Shown: positions 22,001 to 33,056 of the stretch, piece after piece | How the letters are laid out: every line of letters begins with the position of its first letter | Position numbering within the stretch: the first letter of the stretch is position 1 | Origin: Scolanthus callimorphus | Lineage: Eukaryota > Cnidaria > Anthozoa > Actiniaria > Edwardsiidae | Reading direction: 5' to 3' | Length of the DNA stretch: 64,000 nt | NCBI GenBank assembly: GCA_033964015.1 | Contig: JAWWUD010000054.1 | Location: forward strand, 434,001-498,000 | Made by a program: the position numbers and the translations under genes | The notes under the pieces: model-generated | Database searches by the model: none | What the model was told of the DNA's origin: nothing | What the model saw: the letters and a program-made list of their open reading frames with translations, nothing else

Positions 22001-23517
22001 CTATTTTTTGTGTACAACAAAACGTTCAAGAACATCGTGGAAGGTTCCAGAATTGTTTAATTAAATCTTCCGGAAGATCGCAGAATATCCAAATAGTTAA
22101 GCATGTAGCGTTCTTTTTGAATTATTCCAGAAAATCCTGGAACATCCAGAGTCCAAATTTACCGTGAAAATTCACACCTTATTATGCCAGAATATTCCGT
22201 AAACTTCCAGACTTTTCCGCGACCATAATCTTAGAATATAGTTTAATATTCCGCAATATGCTGGAATATTCAATCGACAGCTCGCACGGGTTACACTGGT
22301 CTGACTATCTTTTACTCATCAAATTTGCAAATTTCTCTCGAACCAATCTAGCGACGGCCACCAAGTTATTTTTAAGAGTGAAGAATGTTTGGATACACGA
22401 TCTCAATTGTACCTTAAAATTTTCGATAGACTCGGTAAATATTGCAAAATCTCGGAATCTCGGCGTTTTTTTTTTCGCACGTCTCGGAGTCTCGTCTTTC
22501 TCGCAATTTTGGCCGTCTCGGACTCTCGGATTGTTTCTAACGCGGTCTCGGAGTCTCGAATTTCTATTTTATCATTCTGCTTGTAAGCAAAGTATGATAC
22601 CGTCAGATGCAGGGACGTCAACCCCAGGACTCAAAAACATACCAAGTCGGAGAAAACATTCAATTGAAGGCAAAATGTTGCGCGACAAGTTGTGTGATTG
22701 ACGAAAACGAGCAACAAAGCCAGAATGTGTGGCTCAAAGTAGACCTGCGCTCAACTTCGCGCAATAAGTTTCTACAACTTGAAACAAACGTTTTTGTTGC
22801 ATGGCAAGTTCCAAAAAGTGCAACGCAACACTAATGAGGTATTTTATGGCTCGTATTACCCCGGCTTAATTCCACTCTGTTAACCATGATTTAATGTCGT
22901 CGAAATTAAGATCAACCCGAAGCAATCGAAGGGGATTTCATAGTCCCTTCACTATTTCTGCTTCTCTAGCAATATGTGGATTCTCGACTAAAAATATTGT
23001 GGAACTATGCAAATCTCAATGAACATGGCTTTTTTTTATCGGATTGAGCTCTAATATGGAATAAGTATTCCTCTTGAACATTATGTTTCAATCTAAAATT
23101 GATTTCTTGTCAAATGCTCTTTAACATTGCCTGTTCATTGACAGAGTGTTTGACCGTAACGGAGATGGATACATCTCGGCAGAAGAGCTACGTTGTGTAG
23201 TCACGAGAACAGGAGACACATTGAGCCAAGAAGAAGCCGAGGAGCTCATTCGGATGATAGACAAGGATGGGGATGGTAAGCTGGTGTACGAGGAGTTCGT
23301 CGTTATCGCCAAGAAGTCCGTCAAGGAGTGCATCCAGGCTTTGGAACAGCGGAAAGAAGAAACCAGTGGCCACTCTCATCACCAACAACAGCATCATCAC
23401 TATCAACAGCAACATCAACATCAACAACAGCCACAAATAACTTTGACCAATGAAAGTGATTGCGTAGGACAAATGAATGGGTCATCGGATTGGGATCAAA
23501 GCCCCAGAAGACATTGA
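18743..23517 (+). CDS. Calmodulin/troponin-C-like protein, four EF-hands, His/Gln-rich tail
   Basis: Two exons, 18743-19041 and 23145-23517, splice in phase 2 (TTC AG|A) to a 223-residue calcium sensor. The four canonical 12-residue loops are D28-E39 ([12 protein letters not shown]), D64-E75 ([12 protein letters not shown]), D103-E114 ([12 protein letters not shown]) and D139-E150 ([12 protein letters not shown]). All keep Asp at position 1, Gly at 6 and Glu at 12. The linker [20 protein letters not shown] matches calmodulin/TnC layout. The protein exceeds calmodulin (about 149 aa) by an extended C-terminus with His/Gln at 175-197, encoded by CAN triplets. The first in-frame ATG (18743, A at -3) is taken as the start. 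Calmodulin-like versus troponin-C-like cannot be decided without a tree. Confidence 0.9.
20197..20494. mobile_element. MITE with ACAGCTG ends
   Basis: The ends ACAGCTGTTTCAGGTAACAC and GTGTTACTGAAGCAGCTGT are reverse complements. An inner pair GTTTGGCAGTTGGGTTTTCT / AGAAAACCCAACTGCCAAA-like extends the stem. A diverged relative lies at about 26535-26700 (shared GAAGCCAATTCACTGCACTA). Confidence 0.7.
21963..22272. promoter_or_regulatory. Array of heat-shock-element-like GAA/TTC units
   Basis: Perfect three-unit HSE patterns occur at 21970-21982 (TTCttGAAtgTTC) and 22040-22052 (GAAggTTCcaGAA). Two-unit sites lie at 22025-22032, 22190-22197 and 22264-22271, and a five-unit near-match with TCC variants at 22125-22147. 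The array is intronic. It may be a decayed repeat rather than a real enhancer. Confidence 0.4.
22440..22562 (+). repeat. GTCTCGGAGTCTCG microrepeat
   Basis: The motif (G)TCTCGGA(G/C)TCTCG is repeated five to six times with spacers of 8-30 bp. It keeps several frames open but has no coding signature. Confidence 0.55.
23145..23517 (+). CDS. EF-hand gene exon 2 (EF-hands III and IV, tail)
   Basis: The acceptor is TTCATTGACAG. It encodes [14 protein letters not shown] onward, the fourth loop, the His/Gln tail and a hydrophilic end DWDQSPRRH with TGA at 23515-23517. Confidence 0.9.
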
Positions 23518-23734
23518 ATCTTGATGATGTTGATGAGGCGCGCATTAATTAGATTGATGGGGCTTCCATCTGAGATACATTGTTTGGGAAGCATTATGAC
23601 TGATCAAGCTATTTTTAGAAGCAGTTTTCTCTGTTTTCTATTGTTCAACGTAGATCAGCTTGTTGATAGCAAGAAGTCTGCTTGAAATAACTCGCTCTTA
23701 ACATTAAAAAAGTAACAGTGTTGCAATTAAAAGG

Positions 23735-23740
23735 AATAAA
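23735..23740 (+). terminator. Candidate polyadenylation signal of the EF-hand gene
   Basis: AATAAA lies about 220 nt after the stop codon, in AT-rich sequence. Confidence 0.45.
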
Positions 23741-25315
23741 AAATATCCGACCATAATGAATATTTTTGTGCCCTTCAACTGGAAATCAGACTTTTGGAAA
23801 ACAATCGAAAACTGCTTCTAAAAATAGGTCAGTCAAAATGCTGCTTCAATAGCCTAGTAAGAGGACGCATAAAGCACGTAACATTGTAGCTGGACGCATG
23901 TTTCTTCAAGTACGCCACGCGAGAAACATTTGCGGTGCGACAATTTTTTTGTAGCCAGGGAAACTGTTTTGCCAATCAAGAAACATTTTGTGTTTCCAGA
24001 CAGTTTTTTAAAGAAATAGAGTGTAATGTATTATAGACACCCATAAGGTGTGGATTTTAACTTACACCAAATCTTAAAGTGTATGTCCCAATTTTCAACT
24101 TTCTACTAAAACCAAGACTCTTATCTCGACCCTGCCGTTGTCCAGAGAGTTTTTTTTTCCAAGACACCCGCACTTATGGTGATGTTTCCTAGTTTAGCCG
24201 TAGCTTCACATTCACAGCACTGTCTGAAAACGTATGGAATGCCTAAAGTAAACACCATATAATCTTGAGTGTGTCTTTTCCAAAAAGGCAAATAGTTCGG
24301 GGTTTTATTTGTTTTTGTTTTCTAGTAATGCACGAGAAAATTCATTAATATTGATGTGAAAGAACATTCTACGCTTGAGTCCCAGTTGGGTCAACAAACC
24401 ACAGGGCCCCCACTCAAGCGGAAACGATCTATTAGTCTGCTTTCCAAAAATAAGGTTGTCGCAAGTTTGTAGATTTGTAGGGATTTCCCCGAGCCAATTC
24501 CCAGGTACTATCATTATTCCAATAACAGTGTTTGTGAAGTGCACGGCTTAGAAGTTTCTCACGGTGATAAGAGTTATCGAAGAGAAGAATTTATAGCAAC
24601 CTAAACTAGACCTTGGAAAGGGACAAACTAAGCTGTTCCCACGGCAAGGGCTCACGGTAAACCAGATAGACTAGTTCTGTGATAACGAAATATTTCCAAA
24701 TAAGGACGAAACAAGCGAAATAACGTTTTCCCCCTTTACTGAGCATTCAACCCACCGTGAGAAACACCCCGAGCTGTGCCCTATAAAAGTAAGCATGCAG
24801 CAGGAGTTCAGCCTTGCTGAATAAAGATCCCATACGATTGGTTACCACTCAACGAGGAAAGGAGCCCATAACCTATAGGAGCGTCCCATTCGAAAGTACA
24901 TCATGTAACAGCAAATTGGAAAATGAAGTAAATAGATGTACCAGAATGCAAGTAGAGTTGGAAGGAGAAATACAAACGCACGAACGACACAGCAAGTAAT
25001 ACTTCAGGATGTATATACCCATTTCAAAACGGGTTGCTTTGGTCGTCGGGCGCCATGCATTGTTTCGTGGTCTAGAATCGCATGTATTGCGCGCTCGACC
25101 AAAATACCAAAACCACGTTGATGGAATGATCAAGGCTAAAAGAGATGACTCAGATGGACCTGAAAAATAATTCATAGGATAAACAAAACGAAGCTTCATG
25201 GCATAACAATGGCATATGTTGCTTCGTTCTACCGTAACGTCTATGGATTATTAATAAGGTCATTCTGTGTCATCCCTTTTAGCCATGGCCTTGGGTGGAA
25301 TTGGGTGTAGATCTA
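23741..25315. other. Intergenic, no gene recognised
   Basis: Short spurious ORFs only. A TATAAAA (24782-24788) followed closely by AATAAA (24820-24825), with a TTTCTCACGGTG / CACCGTGAGAAA inverted pair upstream, faintly recalls a solo LTR but is not enough for a call. Confidence 0.45.
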
Positions 25316-25540
25316 TTCGACTCGTACCGAGCTCCCCCGCTCACCATCTCGCGGGGGAGGTTCTACTGCAGCCATTGACGCATGTGCGTGATATTATTAT
25401 ATACTGAGCCGTTGTGGGAAACAACTTTCTGCGCATGCCCCAACGTTCAAAATCAGCCAATCAGAGAAGGCCCTAGAACTGCTGTCACCAGTGCCTCACT
25501 CGCGATGTGACGGTTCGGGGAGCTGTGGATACGAGAATTG
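25316..25540. mobile_element. MITE, CTCGTACC-GAGCTC family, copy 2 (diverged)
   Basis: It shares end and internal text with 1321-1534, including GCGCATGC, CAACGTTCAAAA, CCAATCAG and GGGGAGCTGTGGATACGAGAA. The arms are still partly complementary. Confidence 0.6.
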
Positions 25541-25568
25541 TCTGTCTAGACCCGTGAGGCGGATTTCT

Positions 25569-25738
25569 AGCCTGCTTGCAGGCGGTACTGGGCATTTCTA
25601 TCGCGGAAAACCCGGTCTGTTCGCTCTTAACCCTCCCCCCTCCCCATCGCCCGATTTGTGTGCTCGCCCCCGGGACCACGCGTTTCAAAATTCCAAGATG
25701 GCGCCCGATTAGCGGACAGACGCCTGCAAGCAGGCTAG
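25569..25738. mobile_element. CTAGCCTGCTTGCAGGCG inverted-repeat element
   Basis: The left end CTAGCCTGCTTGCAGGCG and right end CGCCTGCAAGCAGGCTAG are exact reverse complements. A single related end, TAGCCTGCCCGCAGGCTCTC, lies at about 1551. Confidence 0.7.
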
Positions 25739-26956
25739 CGGATTACGAGCACCATCGAACACGCATTGAATATTGTGAATTGTCAATGCTCTTTTCAGTG
25801 TAGAAAAACTAAAAACCAATTCTCAAATACAAAAAAAGTTGAAAGCTATGGCTACAAAAAAACACTTGTGTAGTTTTGAATCATTAGTTTTACACTAAGG
25901 AAAACTTTATTTTTACGGATCACGAATGTTGAACGGTTCGACATCTTATGGTTATTACTCAACTTGTGAACATATTTTCCATCATTCGACATTCCATGAT
26001 GGTTAACGTTATCATTCATTTGCCGACAAGTTTGAGCAAGAAAGTCATAAGCGTGAAGATGGTTCGGATGTGCGGTCTTAATTGGCTGCATAGATGTTTT
26101 TTTGTTTTTATTCCTTTTTCTCTACATAAAGTATTTAGAAATCATGATGAAACACGCTGTCACTGTATTTGATATATTTACTTCATCGTGGGTTGATACC
26201 CAGCCTGGAATTTCAGTGAATTTTGAAATGATCATCCTGAAATTCCATGGTTACCCAACCTGGAAATTTACGCTTGTAAATAACCGATTGATTGAATTTT
26301 ACAAAGCTGTTTGAATAGTTTACACGTAAATTATGCTGTAGCTTGCTGTGGACTGTCGAATTATTTAGTTTTTCTATGCTGTTTCGCACCTTGTGTTCAT
26401 CGTGGGTTGAAGTGATTCGTCATTACTCCTGAGTGTTTCACGTTTTTCAGATGACACAATAAAACGAGGTCCCGTTTCTCAGCCCACTACATTTTAACAG
26501 GACGCGAGGGGCGTTAGACACTACAGACTGTTGAGGTAATACGCGACCCCGCCGTTTGGAAATGAACCGTTCGAGCCAATAGACGGTGGTCCCTAAATGA
26601 GAAGCCAATTCACTGCACTAGGTAAAACAAGACACGTATCTGATTGGCTAAACCAGCTAGAGATTGACTTCACAGAAAACTGAAAACAACTGCGAAAAAT
26701 CCACTTTGTGAACACAGTCGTCGGTGAAGCCTCGGACCATAGATATTTCCGGTGGAGGTGTGTATGTTTTAGTTGTGCAGGATAGTTTTTTCCTAGCTCA
26801 GAGGAATGCCGGAAGCTGTTATTGTCTTCAAACCGGCTTAAAGCACGAATTAAATTTTTTTAGCTCAGAAACGTTCGCGTTATTTTCTGGGGGATTTCTG
26901 CAACCGTCCACGGAGGTATCTTAATATTAAGTGGTCTGTTCATAAAGAATCAGCTC

Positions 26957-27664
26957 TCATAGTTTAAACTTCGAGGCTGGTAACGGAGTGGAAGGTCGTC
27001 TTGTCATTTTAGAGGTCAGGTGTCCGTGATCCTCCGTTATAGTCGGCAAAGAAGACATAAATAGAGAGCTTGACTTCCAACCAGAATAGCGCCTTCTTTT
27101 TCTCATTCTATCTTCTTTGCTTTCTTTCACGAGTTCTTTAGACTTCGATAATTTTGCTCTATAATGAATTTTAGGGAGAGCAATCTCTCGCTGCACCATG
27201 TTGAAGCTGTTAAAAACATCTTTTTCTTCGCAAACAGTAGGCTTTCTGGACTTTTTGAATGCCCACGCTCCCTCGCTGTTTTCGTCTATCTTGATATGCT
27301 TACATAGTAAAATGTCAGCGCGGGAATCTTCCTCTAGGTGACTTTTACTCTTTGTCATTGAAGACTTTCTAAAACCTCTATCCTTTCCGCCATTTGATTT
27401 CGTATGAACAGTATGAACGACGCTTGAAGTTCCATTCACACAAAGACCTTCACCGCACGAATCCGAAAACACCTTACAGTCGCTACTTCTTTTCTTTCTC
27501 TCAAAGAAACAAGAGTTTCGGTAAAAGCGTTGAACCTTTTCTTCCAAAGTGGCTGCAAGTCTTTTTTCTGCTTCCTCGAATCCGAGCAGAATCCTTTGTA
27601 AATCGGTCTCTTTCTTGTTCTGTAGACAAATTGATTTAAGTTTTTTACGAGATACTTTTGCCAT
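26957..27664 (-). CDS. Uncharacterised basic protein, 235 aa
   Basis: Intact intronless ORF from ATG (27664) to TGA. I do not recognise the family. The first 50 residues are charged and likely helical (KKETDLQRILLGFEEAEKRL). The protein is rich in Lys, Arg and Ser, with a nuclear-localisation-like RMRKRRR at 186-192 and a Ser/Thr/Pro-rich C-terminus ending RRPSTPLPASKFKL. No signal peptide or membrane segment is seen. The length and biased composition make it more than a chance ORF, and a nuclear protein is a guess. It could be the single or last coding exon of a longer gene. Confidence 0.6.
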   Translation of the reverse strand: MAKVSRKKLKSICLQNKKETDLQRILLGFEEAEKRLAATLEEKVQRFYRNSCFFERKKRSSDCKVFSDSCGEGLCVNGTSSVVHTVHTKSNGGKDRGFRKSSMTKSKSHLEEDSRADILLCKHIKIDENSEGAWAFKKSRKPTVCEEKDVFNSFNMVQREIALPKIHYRAKLSKSKELVKESKEDRMRKRRRYSGWKSSSLFMSSLPTITEDHGHLTSKMTRRPSTPLPASKFKL

Positions 27665-28347
27665 CAGAGTAGATATTTGATCTCTTCAATCACATTCCCG
27701 GTTGTAAATGGAAAACTTCCATTAAAATAACAACACTTCAAACAGGTGCATAGACGTTCGGCTCTATTTTCAGGCTTGTTAGCTCCCATGTTTATCGGAT
27801 ATTAAATCTCAAACATATTTAAACAAACATCTCTCGTTCAGCATGCGTCGAATGCGAACAGTTGTGAATTAATTCACTAGACATAAAATCAAACAAAAGA
27901 CTAATGTAATATATCTTAGCAACCAAATGTCATAACTTTCTTCTACCTTATAATAAAGTGAAAGCCTAAAGAAAACAAGAACAAAAGGAATTTAATAAAG
28001 TGAAATCGTATAGCCAAAAATCCTTTTATGGAAATTAAAAATGGGAAAACTTTATTGTTAAACGAAGCCAAAACGTATAGAACAAAATCAAGTTAAAAAG
28101 CTAATTTTTCCATAAAGGAAATAATAATATCAACGTCAGGTCGATGAGATGTAGGAAACAATTGATTAAATTGGATTCAGTCTTAACATAATCTTCTTGA
28201 GCAGTTTAAGGGATTTGTGATAGACCAAGAGAGGATTTTGGATTAGCAAAAACAAACATGGACTTTAATAATGCAAGAAATTTTATTAGGCAAGGTCGTT
28301 CAGAATTTTCATAAAATTGAATCAAATGTCCCTTGTTTACTTTACAG

Positions 28348-28629
28348 AGCTACGACTGGATCAAAGGCGACACTATAACTGTATCTGACTATCAAGAAAA
28401 GATCAAAAAAGGATTTTTGAAAATGGCAAAACATCCAAAGACAATCGCTGCTGAAATTTCTCATTTCTAAACCTCATTTAAGGCATTTCTAATTATGCTA
28501 TTGCGTTATTCGAGGAGAGACAGAAAAGAAAGCATGCTCTTAAAATGCTGTCAATTGCTTGGTGCTCATTCAAAACGTCCCAGGAATGGCTTGTTTGCCT
28601 CACAGAAACGTAGCTTTCGTACTTTCAGC
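28348..28629 (+). pseudogene. Duplicated gene fragment, copy 1 (interrupted terminal exon)
   Basis: After an acceptor-like TTTACTTTACAG the frame reads SYDWIKGDTITVSDYQEKIK...KMAKHPK and then stops (TAA 28468-28470). Relative to the copy at 33275-33466, about 65 bp (28440-28504) is extra, after which homology resumes with FEERQKRK and MLSIAWCSFKTSQEWLVCL up to a TAG. The family is not recognised. Confidence 0.55.
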
Positions 28630-28724
28630 GCCCTTTGCAGCGCCCAAAACAACACCCGAAATATTGGTATCCACCCTTATAATAATGATACTACATACAA
28701 ATATTTATACACCATAAATCACCA

Positions 28725-28850
28725 CACCTATTTTTGTCACGTGGGAGCAAAATGTGACGTCACAATGACGTCATTCTCATTGAACATTTTCGAAAACTGC
28801 TCGTTGTGCCACTGAAGTATCTCTCGAAAACAAACTACTTTCTATATGTC
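28725..28850. repeat. Fragment related to the piggyBac-like element
   Basis: About 80 bp (TTTTTGTCACGTGGGAGC, GTGACGTCACAATGACGTCA) matches the reverse complement of 45790-45855 inside the TTAA-flanked element at 45061-45992. Confidence 0.55.
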
Positions 28851-30752
28851 TTCATTGTGTGGTGCTAATTTTTTGGAAATAATGGGGGAAGTTAAGGATT
28901 TTTTGGTGTGTTCACCTACAGGACACCTATGCTTGGGCATGCTCCTTAGATATATTTTCACTGAAATAGCTGTTGCAAGAACTGAAGTGCTCAGTTTGTT
29001 TGCCCAGTTTGCTAGTTGTGTATACTTACTGAATTTAAAAATAAATTTGGTGAGAAATTGGATTTTTTGATAAACCATTTGACTTGTGAGTGGAAATTGT
29101 AGATCATGTTACAGTGAAACAAGATGTTCTCTTCCCTACAATTTTGCAATATTGCCTAGCAACATTGATGGGCAACGTGCTTAAATCAAATTCCAAAAAA
29201 TCTTTTGTATCTGTCTTCACGATATTGTACCAGAACTAGAAATATTTTGTTTCCAAAATCGTTCAATTATGGTCTGCCCCTCCAGTGCTCAGACATGTGG
29301 CAAATTAAAGTTGCTCACGAGAAATTGCAATTTGATACCAAAGTTGTCCATCAGTGTTGTCCATCAGTGTTAAGAGCAAAGAGAACAACCTGTGTGACTG
29401 TAATAATATAAATTTGATTTCACTTCTCCTAGTTACTATGCATTAAAAAGGAAAGTTTTTTTAGAAGCACCTGATAAAAGATATAATAGAGGGTAGGACA
29501 TTCAGAAGTAACTTGTTGTGCATTGTTTGTTGCAGGTTCCGAAGGTGTAGGTGTACATGTATATGCCCAATTCACAAAAGGACCATAATGCCATTCTTGT
29601 CTGGATGACACAAAACAACTGCATCCTGCAACCAAACAGCAATTTCTAGCACAAGTGCTGGTGGTTCAGGGATGCAACATGTTAGATGTTACAGTATTAC
29701 GAGAGCATTTCATCGATTGATTTTCAGAAGTAGAACTATAGCAGGGGCTCCTTTTAAGAGTTTTCACTACAGATAGTTTACTGCTCAGAAGAACATCATA
29801 GTGCTGTATCAAAATCCTCTGATTCAATTTTTCTTGTGAAAATTATGTTGCCATCTCAAAACCCAATGTTGTCAACAGGTGTAATTTTGTGAACTGCCCA
29901 GGTTCCACTATTACAGAACTTGTCAGAATACTCTGTTAGTTATACTAATAGCACAATAAAAAGTTCACCAATTTGGAGTCTCATCCTTTTCATGGACATA
30001 ATCCACCATTTAATCCCAGGGAAGGGTGGTGAAAACTGAGCTTGTATTTCCAGGGTGGGTACCCTTCAGTCTGGGTATTTACACATTGTTTGACAAAATC
30101 CCAGCTTGGTTAGATACAAAATCTGGGGTTGTAAATCATCAGTAGTCAAATCAATTGAATTCCAGGATAGGTTATGGTGAAACTTGTCCAGACATTTTCT
30201 AATAAGGTTATCACACAAACTAATCAACATGTTTGTTTGGTCACCATGACATTTTTTTTTCATTATACTAAAACAGTGTGACCAGGTTTTTCAAGCAAAA
30301 TCAATGTATCTGCATGGTGCAGAACTTTTATTTCTCAGCCCAAAACTATGACATCTTTCCACTTGATCTAATTCCACTGGAAGGCCCCGAAATATCAGGG
30401 TAAACTGATAGGATAAAAAAGGAAATCGTTACGATTGCTAAACAAAAACAACGTCATTTTTCTTGCACCGGCACTGAATTTCCGTCTGACCCAGTTTAAA
30501 CAGTCGCAGATGAAGGTCCACAGATCCTAAAATCAAACAATTTTTATTTGCAATATACAGGCAGCTGAATAAACGTTTTATTTTATCCTTCCCCCTTTCA
30601 GAATAAAAACAAAACAAACGAGAAATAGAAATAGAGCGCTATTTGATTACAAATTCGTGATACTCAACAGTGCTTTTCCCTGAGTTGAGTCTGCAATGTA
30701 AACTTGGCGAGCAGCGGTTATTGCGCATGGCATAAACAAAAAAGTCCCCTGT
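28851..30752. other. Intergenic, nothing recognised
   Basis: Only short, low-quality ORFs and no clear repeats. I see no feature I can support. Confidence 0.5.
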
Positions 30753-31489
30753 TGTCAATTGCTTGGCGCTCATTCAAAACGTCCCAGGAATGGCTTGTTT
30801 GCCTCATAGAAACGTAGCTTTCGAACTTTCAGCGCCCTGGGGTTGTAGCGCCCAAAACAACACCCGAAATATTGGTATCCACCCTTATAATAATAATAAT
30901 AATAATGATACTACATACAAATATTTATACACCATATTAGCTTTATTTATCCACTGTAGTAATTTCAACAAAGTTGGTTTCCAAGCTTTAATATATCTAT
31001 ACATTTACGTTTAATTGATATAATTTATAAAAAAAACTAGTAATACATGTGTAAAGTACAAATGCGAAAGAGTATTATTTAATTTCTCAGACACATTTTA
31101 AAATGTATGAGTGAGCTTTCTCTATAATACGCTCAAACGGATACATACTAGCAGTTGGTTGCAATGCCGTAACAATGCAACCCCTAGACAGCCTAATCTG
31201 AATTTCTGACAATTAAAAAGGGGAGCACAAAATTCATCAAACAGCAAATTTGGCACGTTATCTTGGGCGACAGTTAAGGGTGTACTAGAAATTTTTTGCA
31301 TGCAATTCACACATACCATTCAAGGCTTCCCTTTCCTTGATTCTGAGAGCTCAACAGGAGCACGGATACGGACTATTTGCACCTGTTTACAGAAACAGGA
31401 CAAATTTTTGGTATATTTTTAAACTACTATTATTTTCATTTTTACTTAAAAAAATACTCTCGTATCATTGCGAAATTCCACGCGAAAAC

Positions 31490-31764
31490 AGGCCCCGCGT
31501 AGCCAGGGGGGTTCCGGGGGTGCGCAAGCACCCCCCCTCCCCCACGCGACAAAAAGGTCCACATTGAATCACATTTAAGGGTTTGTAAACACTGTTTTAG
31601 TAACTAAATGGGCCAAACAGAAGACTGCAGTCACTTTGGCTTACAGCCAGTTTCGTATATTTGCTTTTTCTAGTGAATTTTGACTAGCGGTTAATAAATT
31701 CATACCACGTTAGTCTGCTTTTTCCAGATTAGCACCCCCCACAAAAATCCCTGGCTACGGGCCT
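31490..31764. mobile_element. MITE with AGGCCC(CG)CGTAGCCAGGG ends, copy in duplication 1
   Basis: The left end AGGCCCCGCGTAGCCAGGGG and right end CCCTGGCTACGGGCCT form inverted repeats. The same element sits at 34119-34390, so insertion predates the segmental duplication. Confidence 0.65.
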
Positions 31765-31816
31765 AGAAAAAGCCGACCTTAAATAGGTCAGATTTGTTAT
31801 CTTGTACCGCGCCTGC

Positions 31817-32497
31817 TCAAGACTTAATTGCGGTGTTTTCAGCATAATTCTTGACGAATTCTAACATTTTCTCTCTGGGTGGGGCCGTAGCGGCAACACT
31901 TGGGTGATCAACTATGGCCTCCGCCCACTTATGATACCTGTAGAATCTCTCTTCATGTGGGATCTGAAAACCTCTCTGCACCTCCAATACGAACATGCGG
32001 TTCACCCACGGAGCCAACATTATATCAACATATCCAAGCTCCTTTCCTTGGAAAAATGGCCCCTCTGGATCCATGGCATTGGCAAATTCAGACAACTTCT
32101 CCAGCAATTCTCGTCTTAATGCCTCATTTTGGGAACAATCCACTCCTAAGAAGAGTTTATAAAACAATGGAAACATCTTCTTCTCGATGAAATCCCCCCA
32201 TATCCTTGCATGGGCCCTTTTGTAAGGGTCTTTTCCGAGTAGTGACACACCACTGTCCCAACATTCATCGATGTATTCAACACAAATTGTGCTCTCGTAG
32301 ATAACATTCCCGTTATGAACAATACTTGGTACTTGCCCTCGAGGGTTAATTGCAAGCCATTCGGCGGATTTATTGTACGGGTTTTGCTCTTTGTACTCGA
32401 ATTCGACTTTCTTGGCCAACATGGCGATCCAGGCTCGATTAGCGAATGGACAGAACCACCAACAGTAAAACTTTGGCTTGCTCGAATCATTCGACAT
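31817..32497 (-). CDS. Omega-class glutathione transferase, paralogue A
   Basis: 226 residues from ATG at 32497, intronless. Omega GSTs use a catalytic cysteine for glutathione-dependent thiol transfer and dehydroascorbate reduction in the cytosol. The thioredoxin-like N-domain (about 8-85) has Cys16 in WFCPFANR, the cis-Pro at V56-P57 and the glutathione-binding E68-S69. The helical C-domain (about 95-220) contains DPEGPFFQGKELGYVDIMLAPW. The frame stays open upstream but has no further ATG, so the Met of MSNDSSKPK is the start. It ends at NTAIKS, shorter than paralogues D-F, which continue to GKPLP or GTPLP. Trp13 beside the active site is unique in this array. The leader resembles the other copies, but the AP-1-like core is mutated to TGAATCA. 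Confidence 0.92.
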   Translation of the reverse strand: MSNDSSKPKFYCWWFCPFANRAWIAMLAKKVEFEYKEQNPYNKSAEWLAINPRGQVPSIVHNGNVIYESTICVEYIDECWDSGVSLLGKDPYKRAHARIWGDFIEKKMFPLFYKLFLGVDCSQNEALRRELLEKLSEFANAMDPEGPFFQGKELGYVDIMLAPWVNRMFVLEVQRGFQIPHEERFYRYHKWAEAIVDHPSVAATAPPREKMLEFVKNYAENTAIKS

Positions 32498-32570
32498 CTT
32501 GAACAACAAAATACAGAATCGTGATTCACAGGGAACCTCTTATGGCTTGTAATACAGAAGAGTGAGCTCA
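32498..32570 (-). promoter_or_regulatory. Conserved GST leader block, gene A
   Basis: Reading on the minus strand: TGAGCTCACTCTTCTGTATT, then ACAAGCCATAAGAGG, then TTGTTGTTCAAG just before ATG. It is shared with genes B, D, F and G, so it probably covers the transcription start and 5' UTR. Confidence 0.55.
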
Positions 32571-32727
32571 GGAATGCAATGTGCTGAATGTGTTTTTTTG
32601 CCTCAATGCACTGGAGTTATGTCACGAGTCAACTTCGAGCCACAAGCCAACCTCGAGTCACCGCAAAAGTTGTAATTTCTTGTAAAAAGCAGCGATCAAA
32701 TTTACGCAACTAATATAACTTTTTATT

Positions 32728-33056
32728 ATATAAACACGAGTGTTTTACTGGGAAATACGCCACTCGTAGATCTCATACGAAGTTACATCCGGGTCCTCAG
32801 TGACATATTTTCCATATCCTCACTAGTGAGGATATCGGTCAAAACAAAAGTGCTTGGAAATCAATTTGGAATATTTTTTTTTCTGGTTTGTCTATATAAT
32901 AAAAATAAAATTACACGGTGGCTTGAAGATATGAGTTTTATTTTCTCGTGTCAAAAACAATATTTTACTCATTCGCTGCGCTCATTCGTAACATATTGTT
33001 GTTGCCACTCGAAAATAAAACTCATATCTTCGCGCCACCGTGTAATATCCTCTATA
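32728..33056. mobile_element. Palindromic TATATA-ended element (reverse copy of 10257-10812 family)
   Basis: Present in segmental duplication copy 1 and absent at the equivalent site in copy 2 (near 35345), where sequence runs directly through AACTTTATACATTAGCTC. Termini and interior (ACACGGTGGCTTGAAGATAT, mirrored at the other end) match the family at 10.3-10.8 kb. Confidence 0.8.

Larger units (their letters stand above)
19042..23144 (+). other. Intron of the EF-hand gene
   Basis: A 4.1-kb GT...AG intron. It holds a MITE at 20197-20494, a repeat shared with 4507-5583 (about 20615-20800), a heat-shock-element-like array (21963-22272) and a TCTCGG repeat (22440-22562). No further exon was recognised. 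Confidence 0.75.

Noticed and set aside
22258..22701. 147-codon plus-strand ORF
   Set aside because: It overlaps the HSE-like and TCTCGG repeats inside the EF-hand intron and shows no domain or splice support.
24782..24825. TATAAAA followed by AATAAA, resembling a solo LTR
   Set aside because: No TG...CA ends, target duplication or second LTR could be identified.
31900..32190. 96-codon plus-strand ORF antisense to GST gene A (and its twin antisense to B)
   Set aside because: It is a conserved antisense shadow of the GST coding sequence with no independent support.
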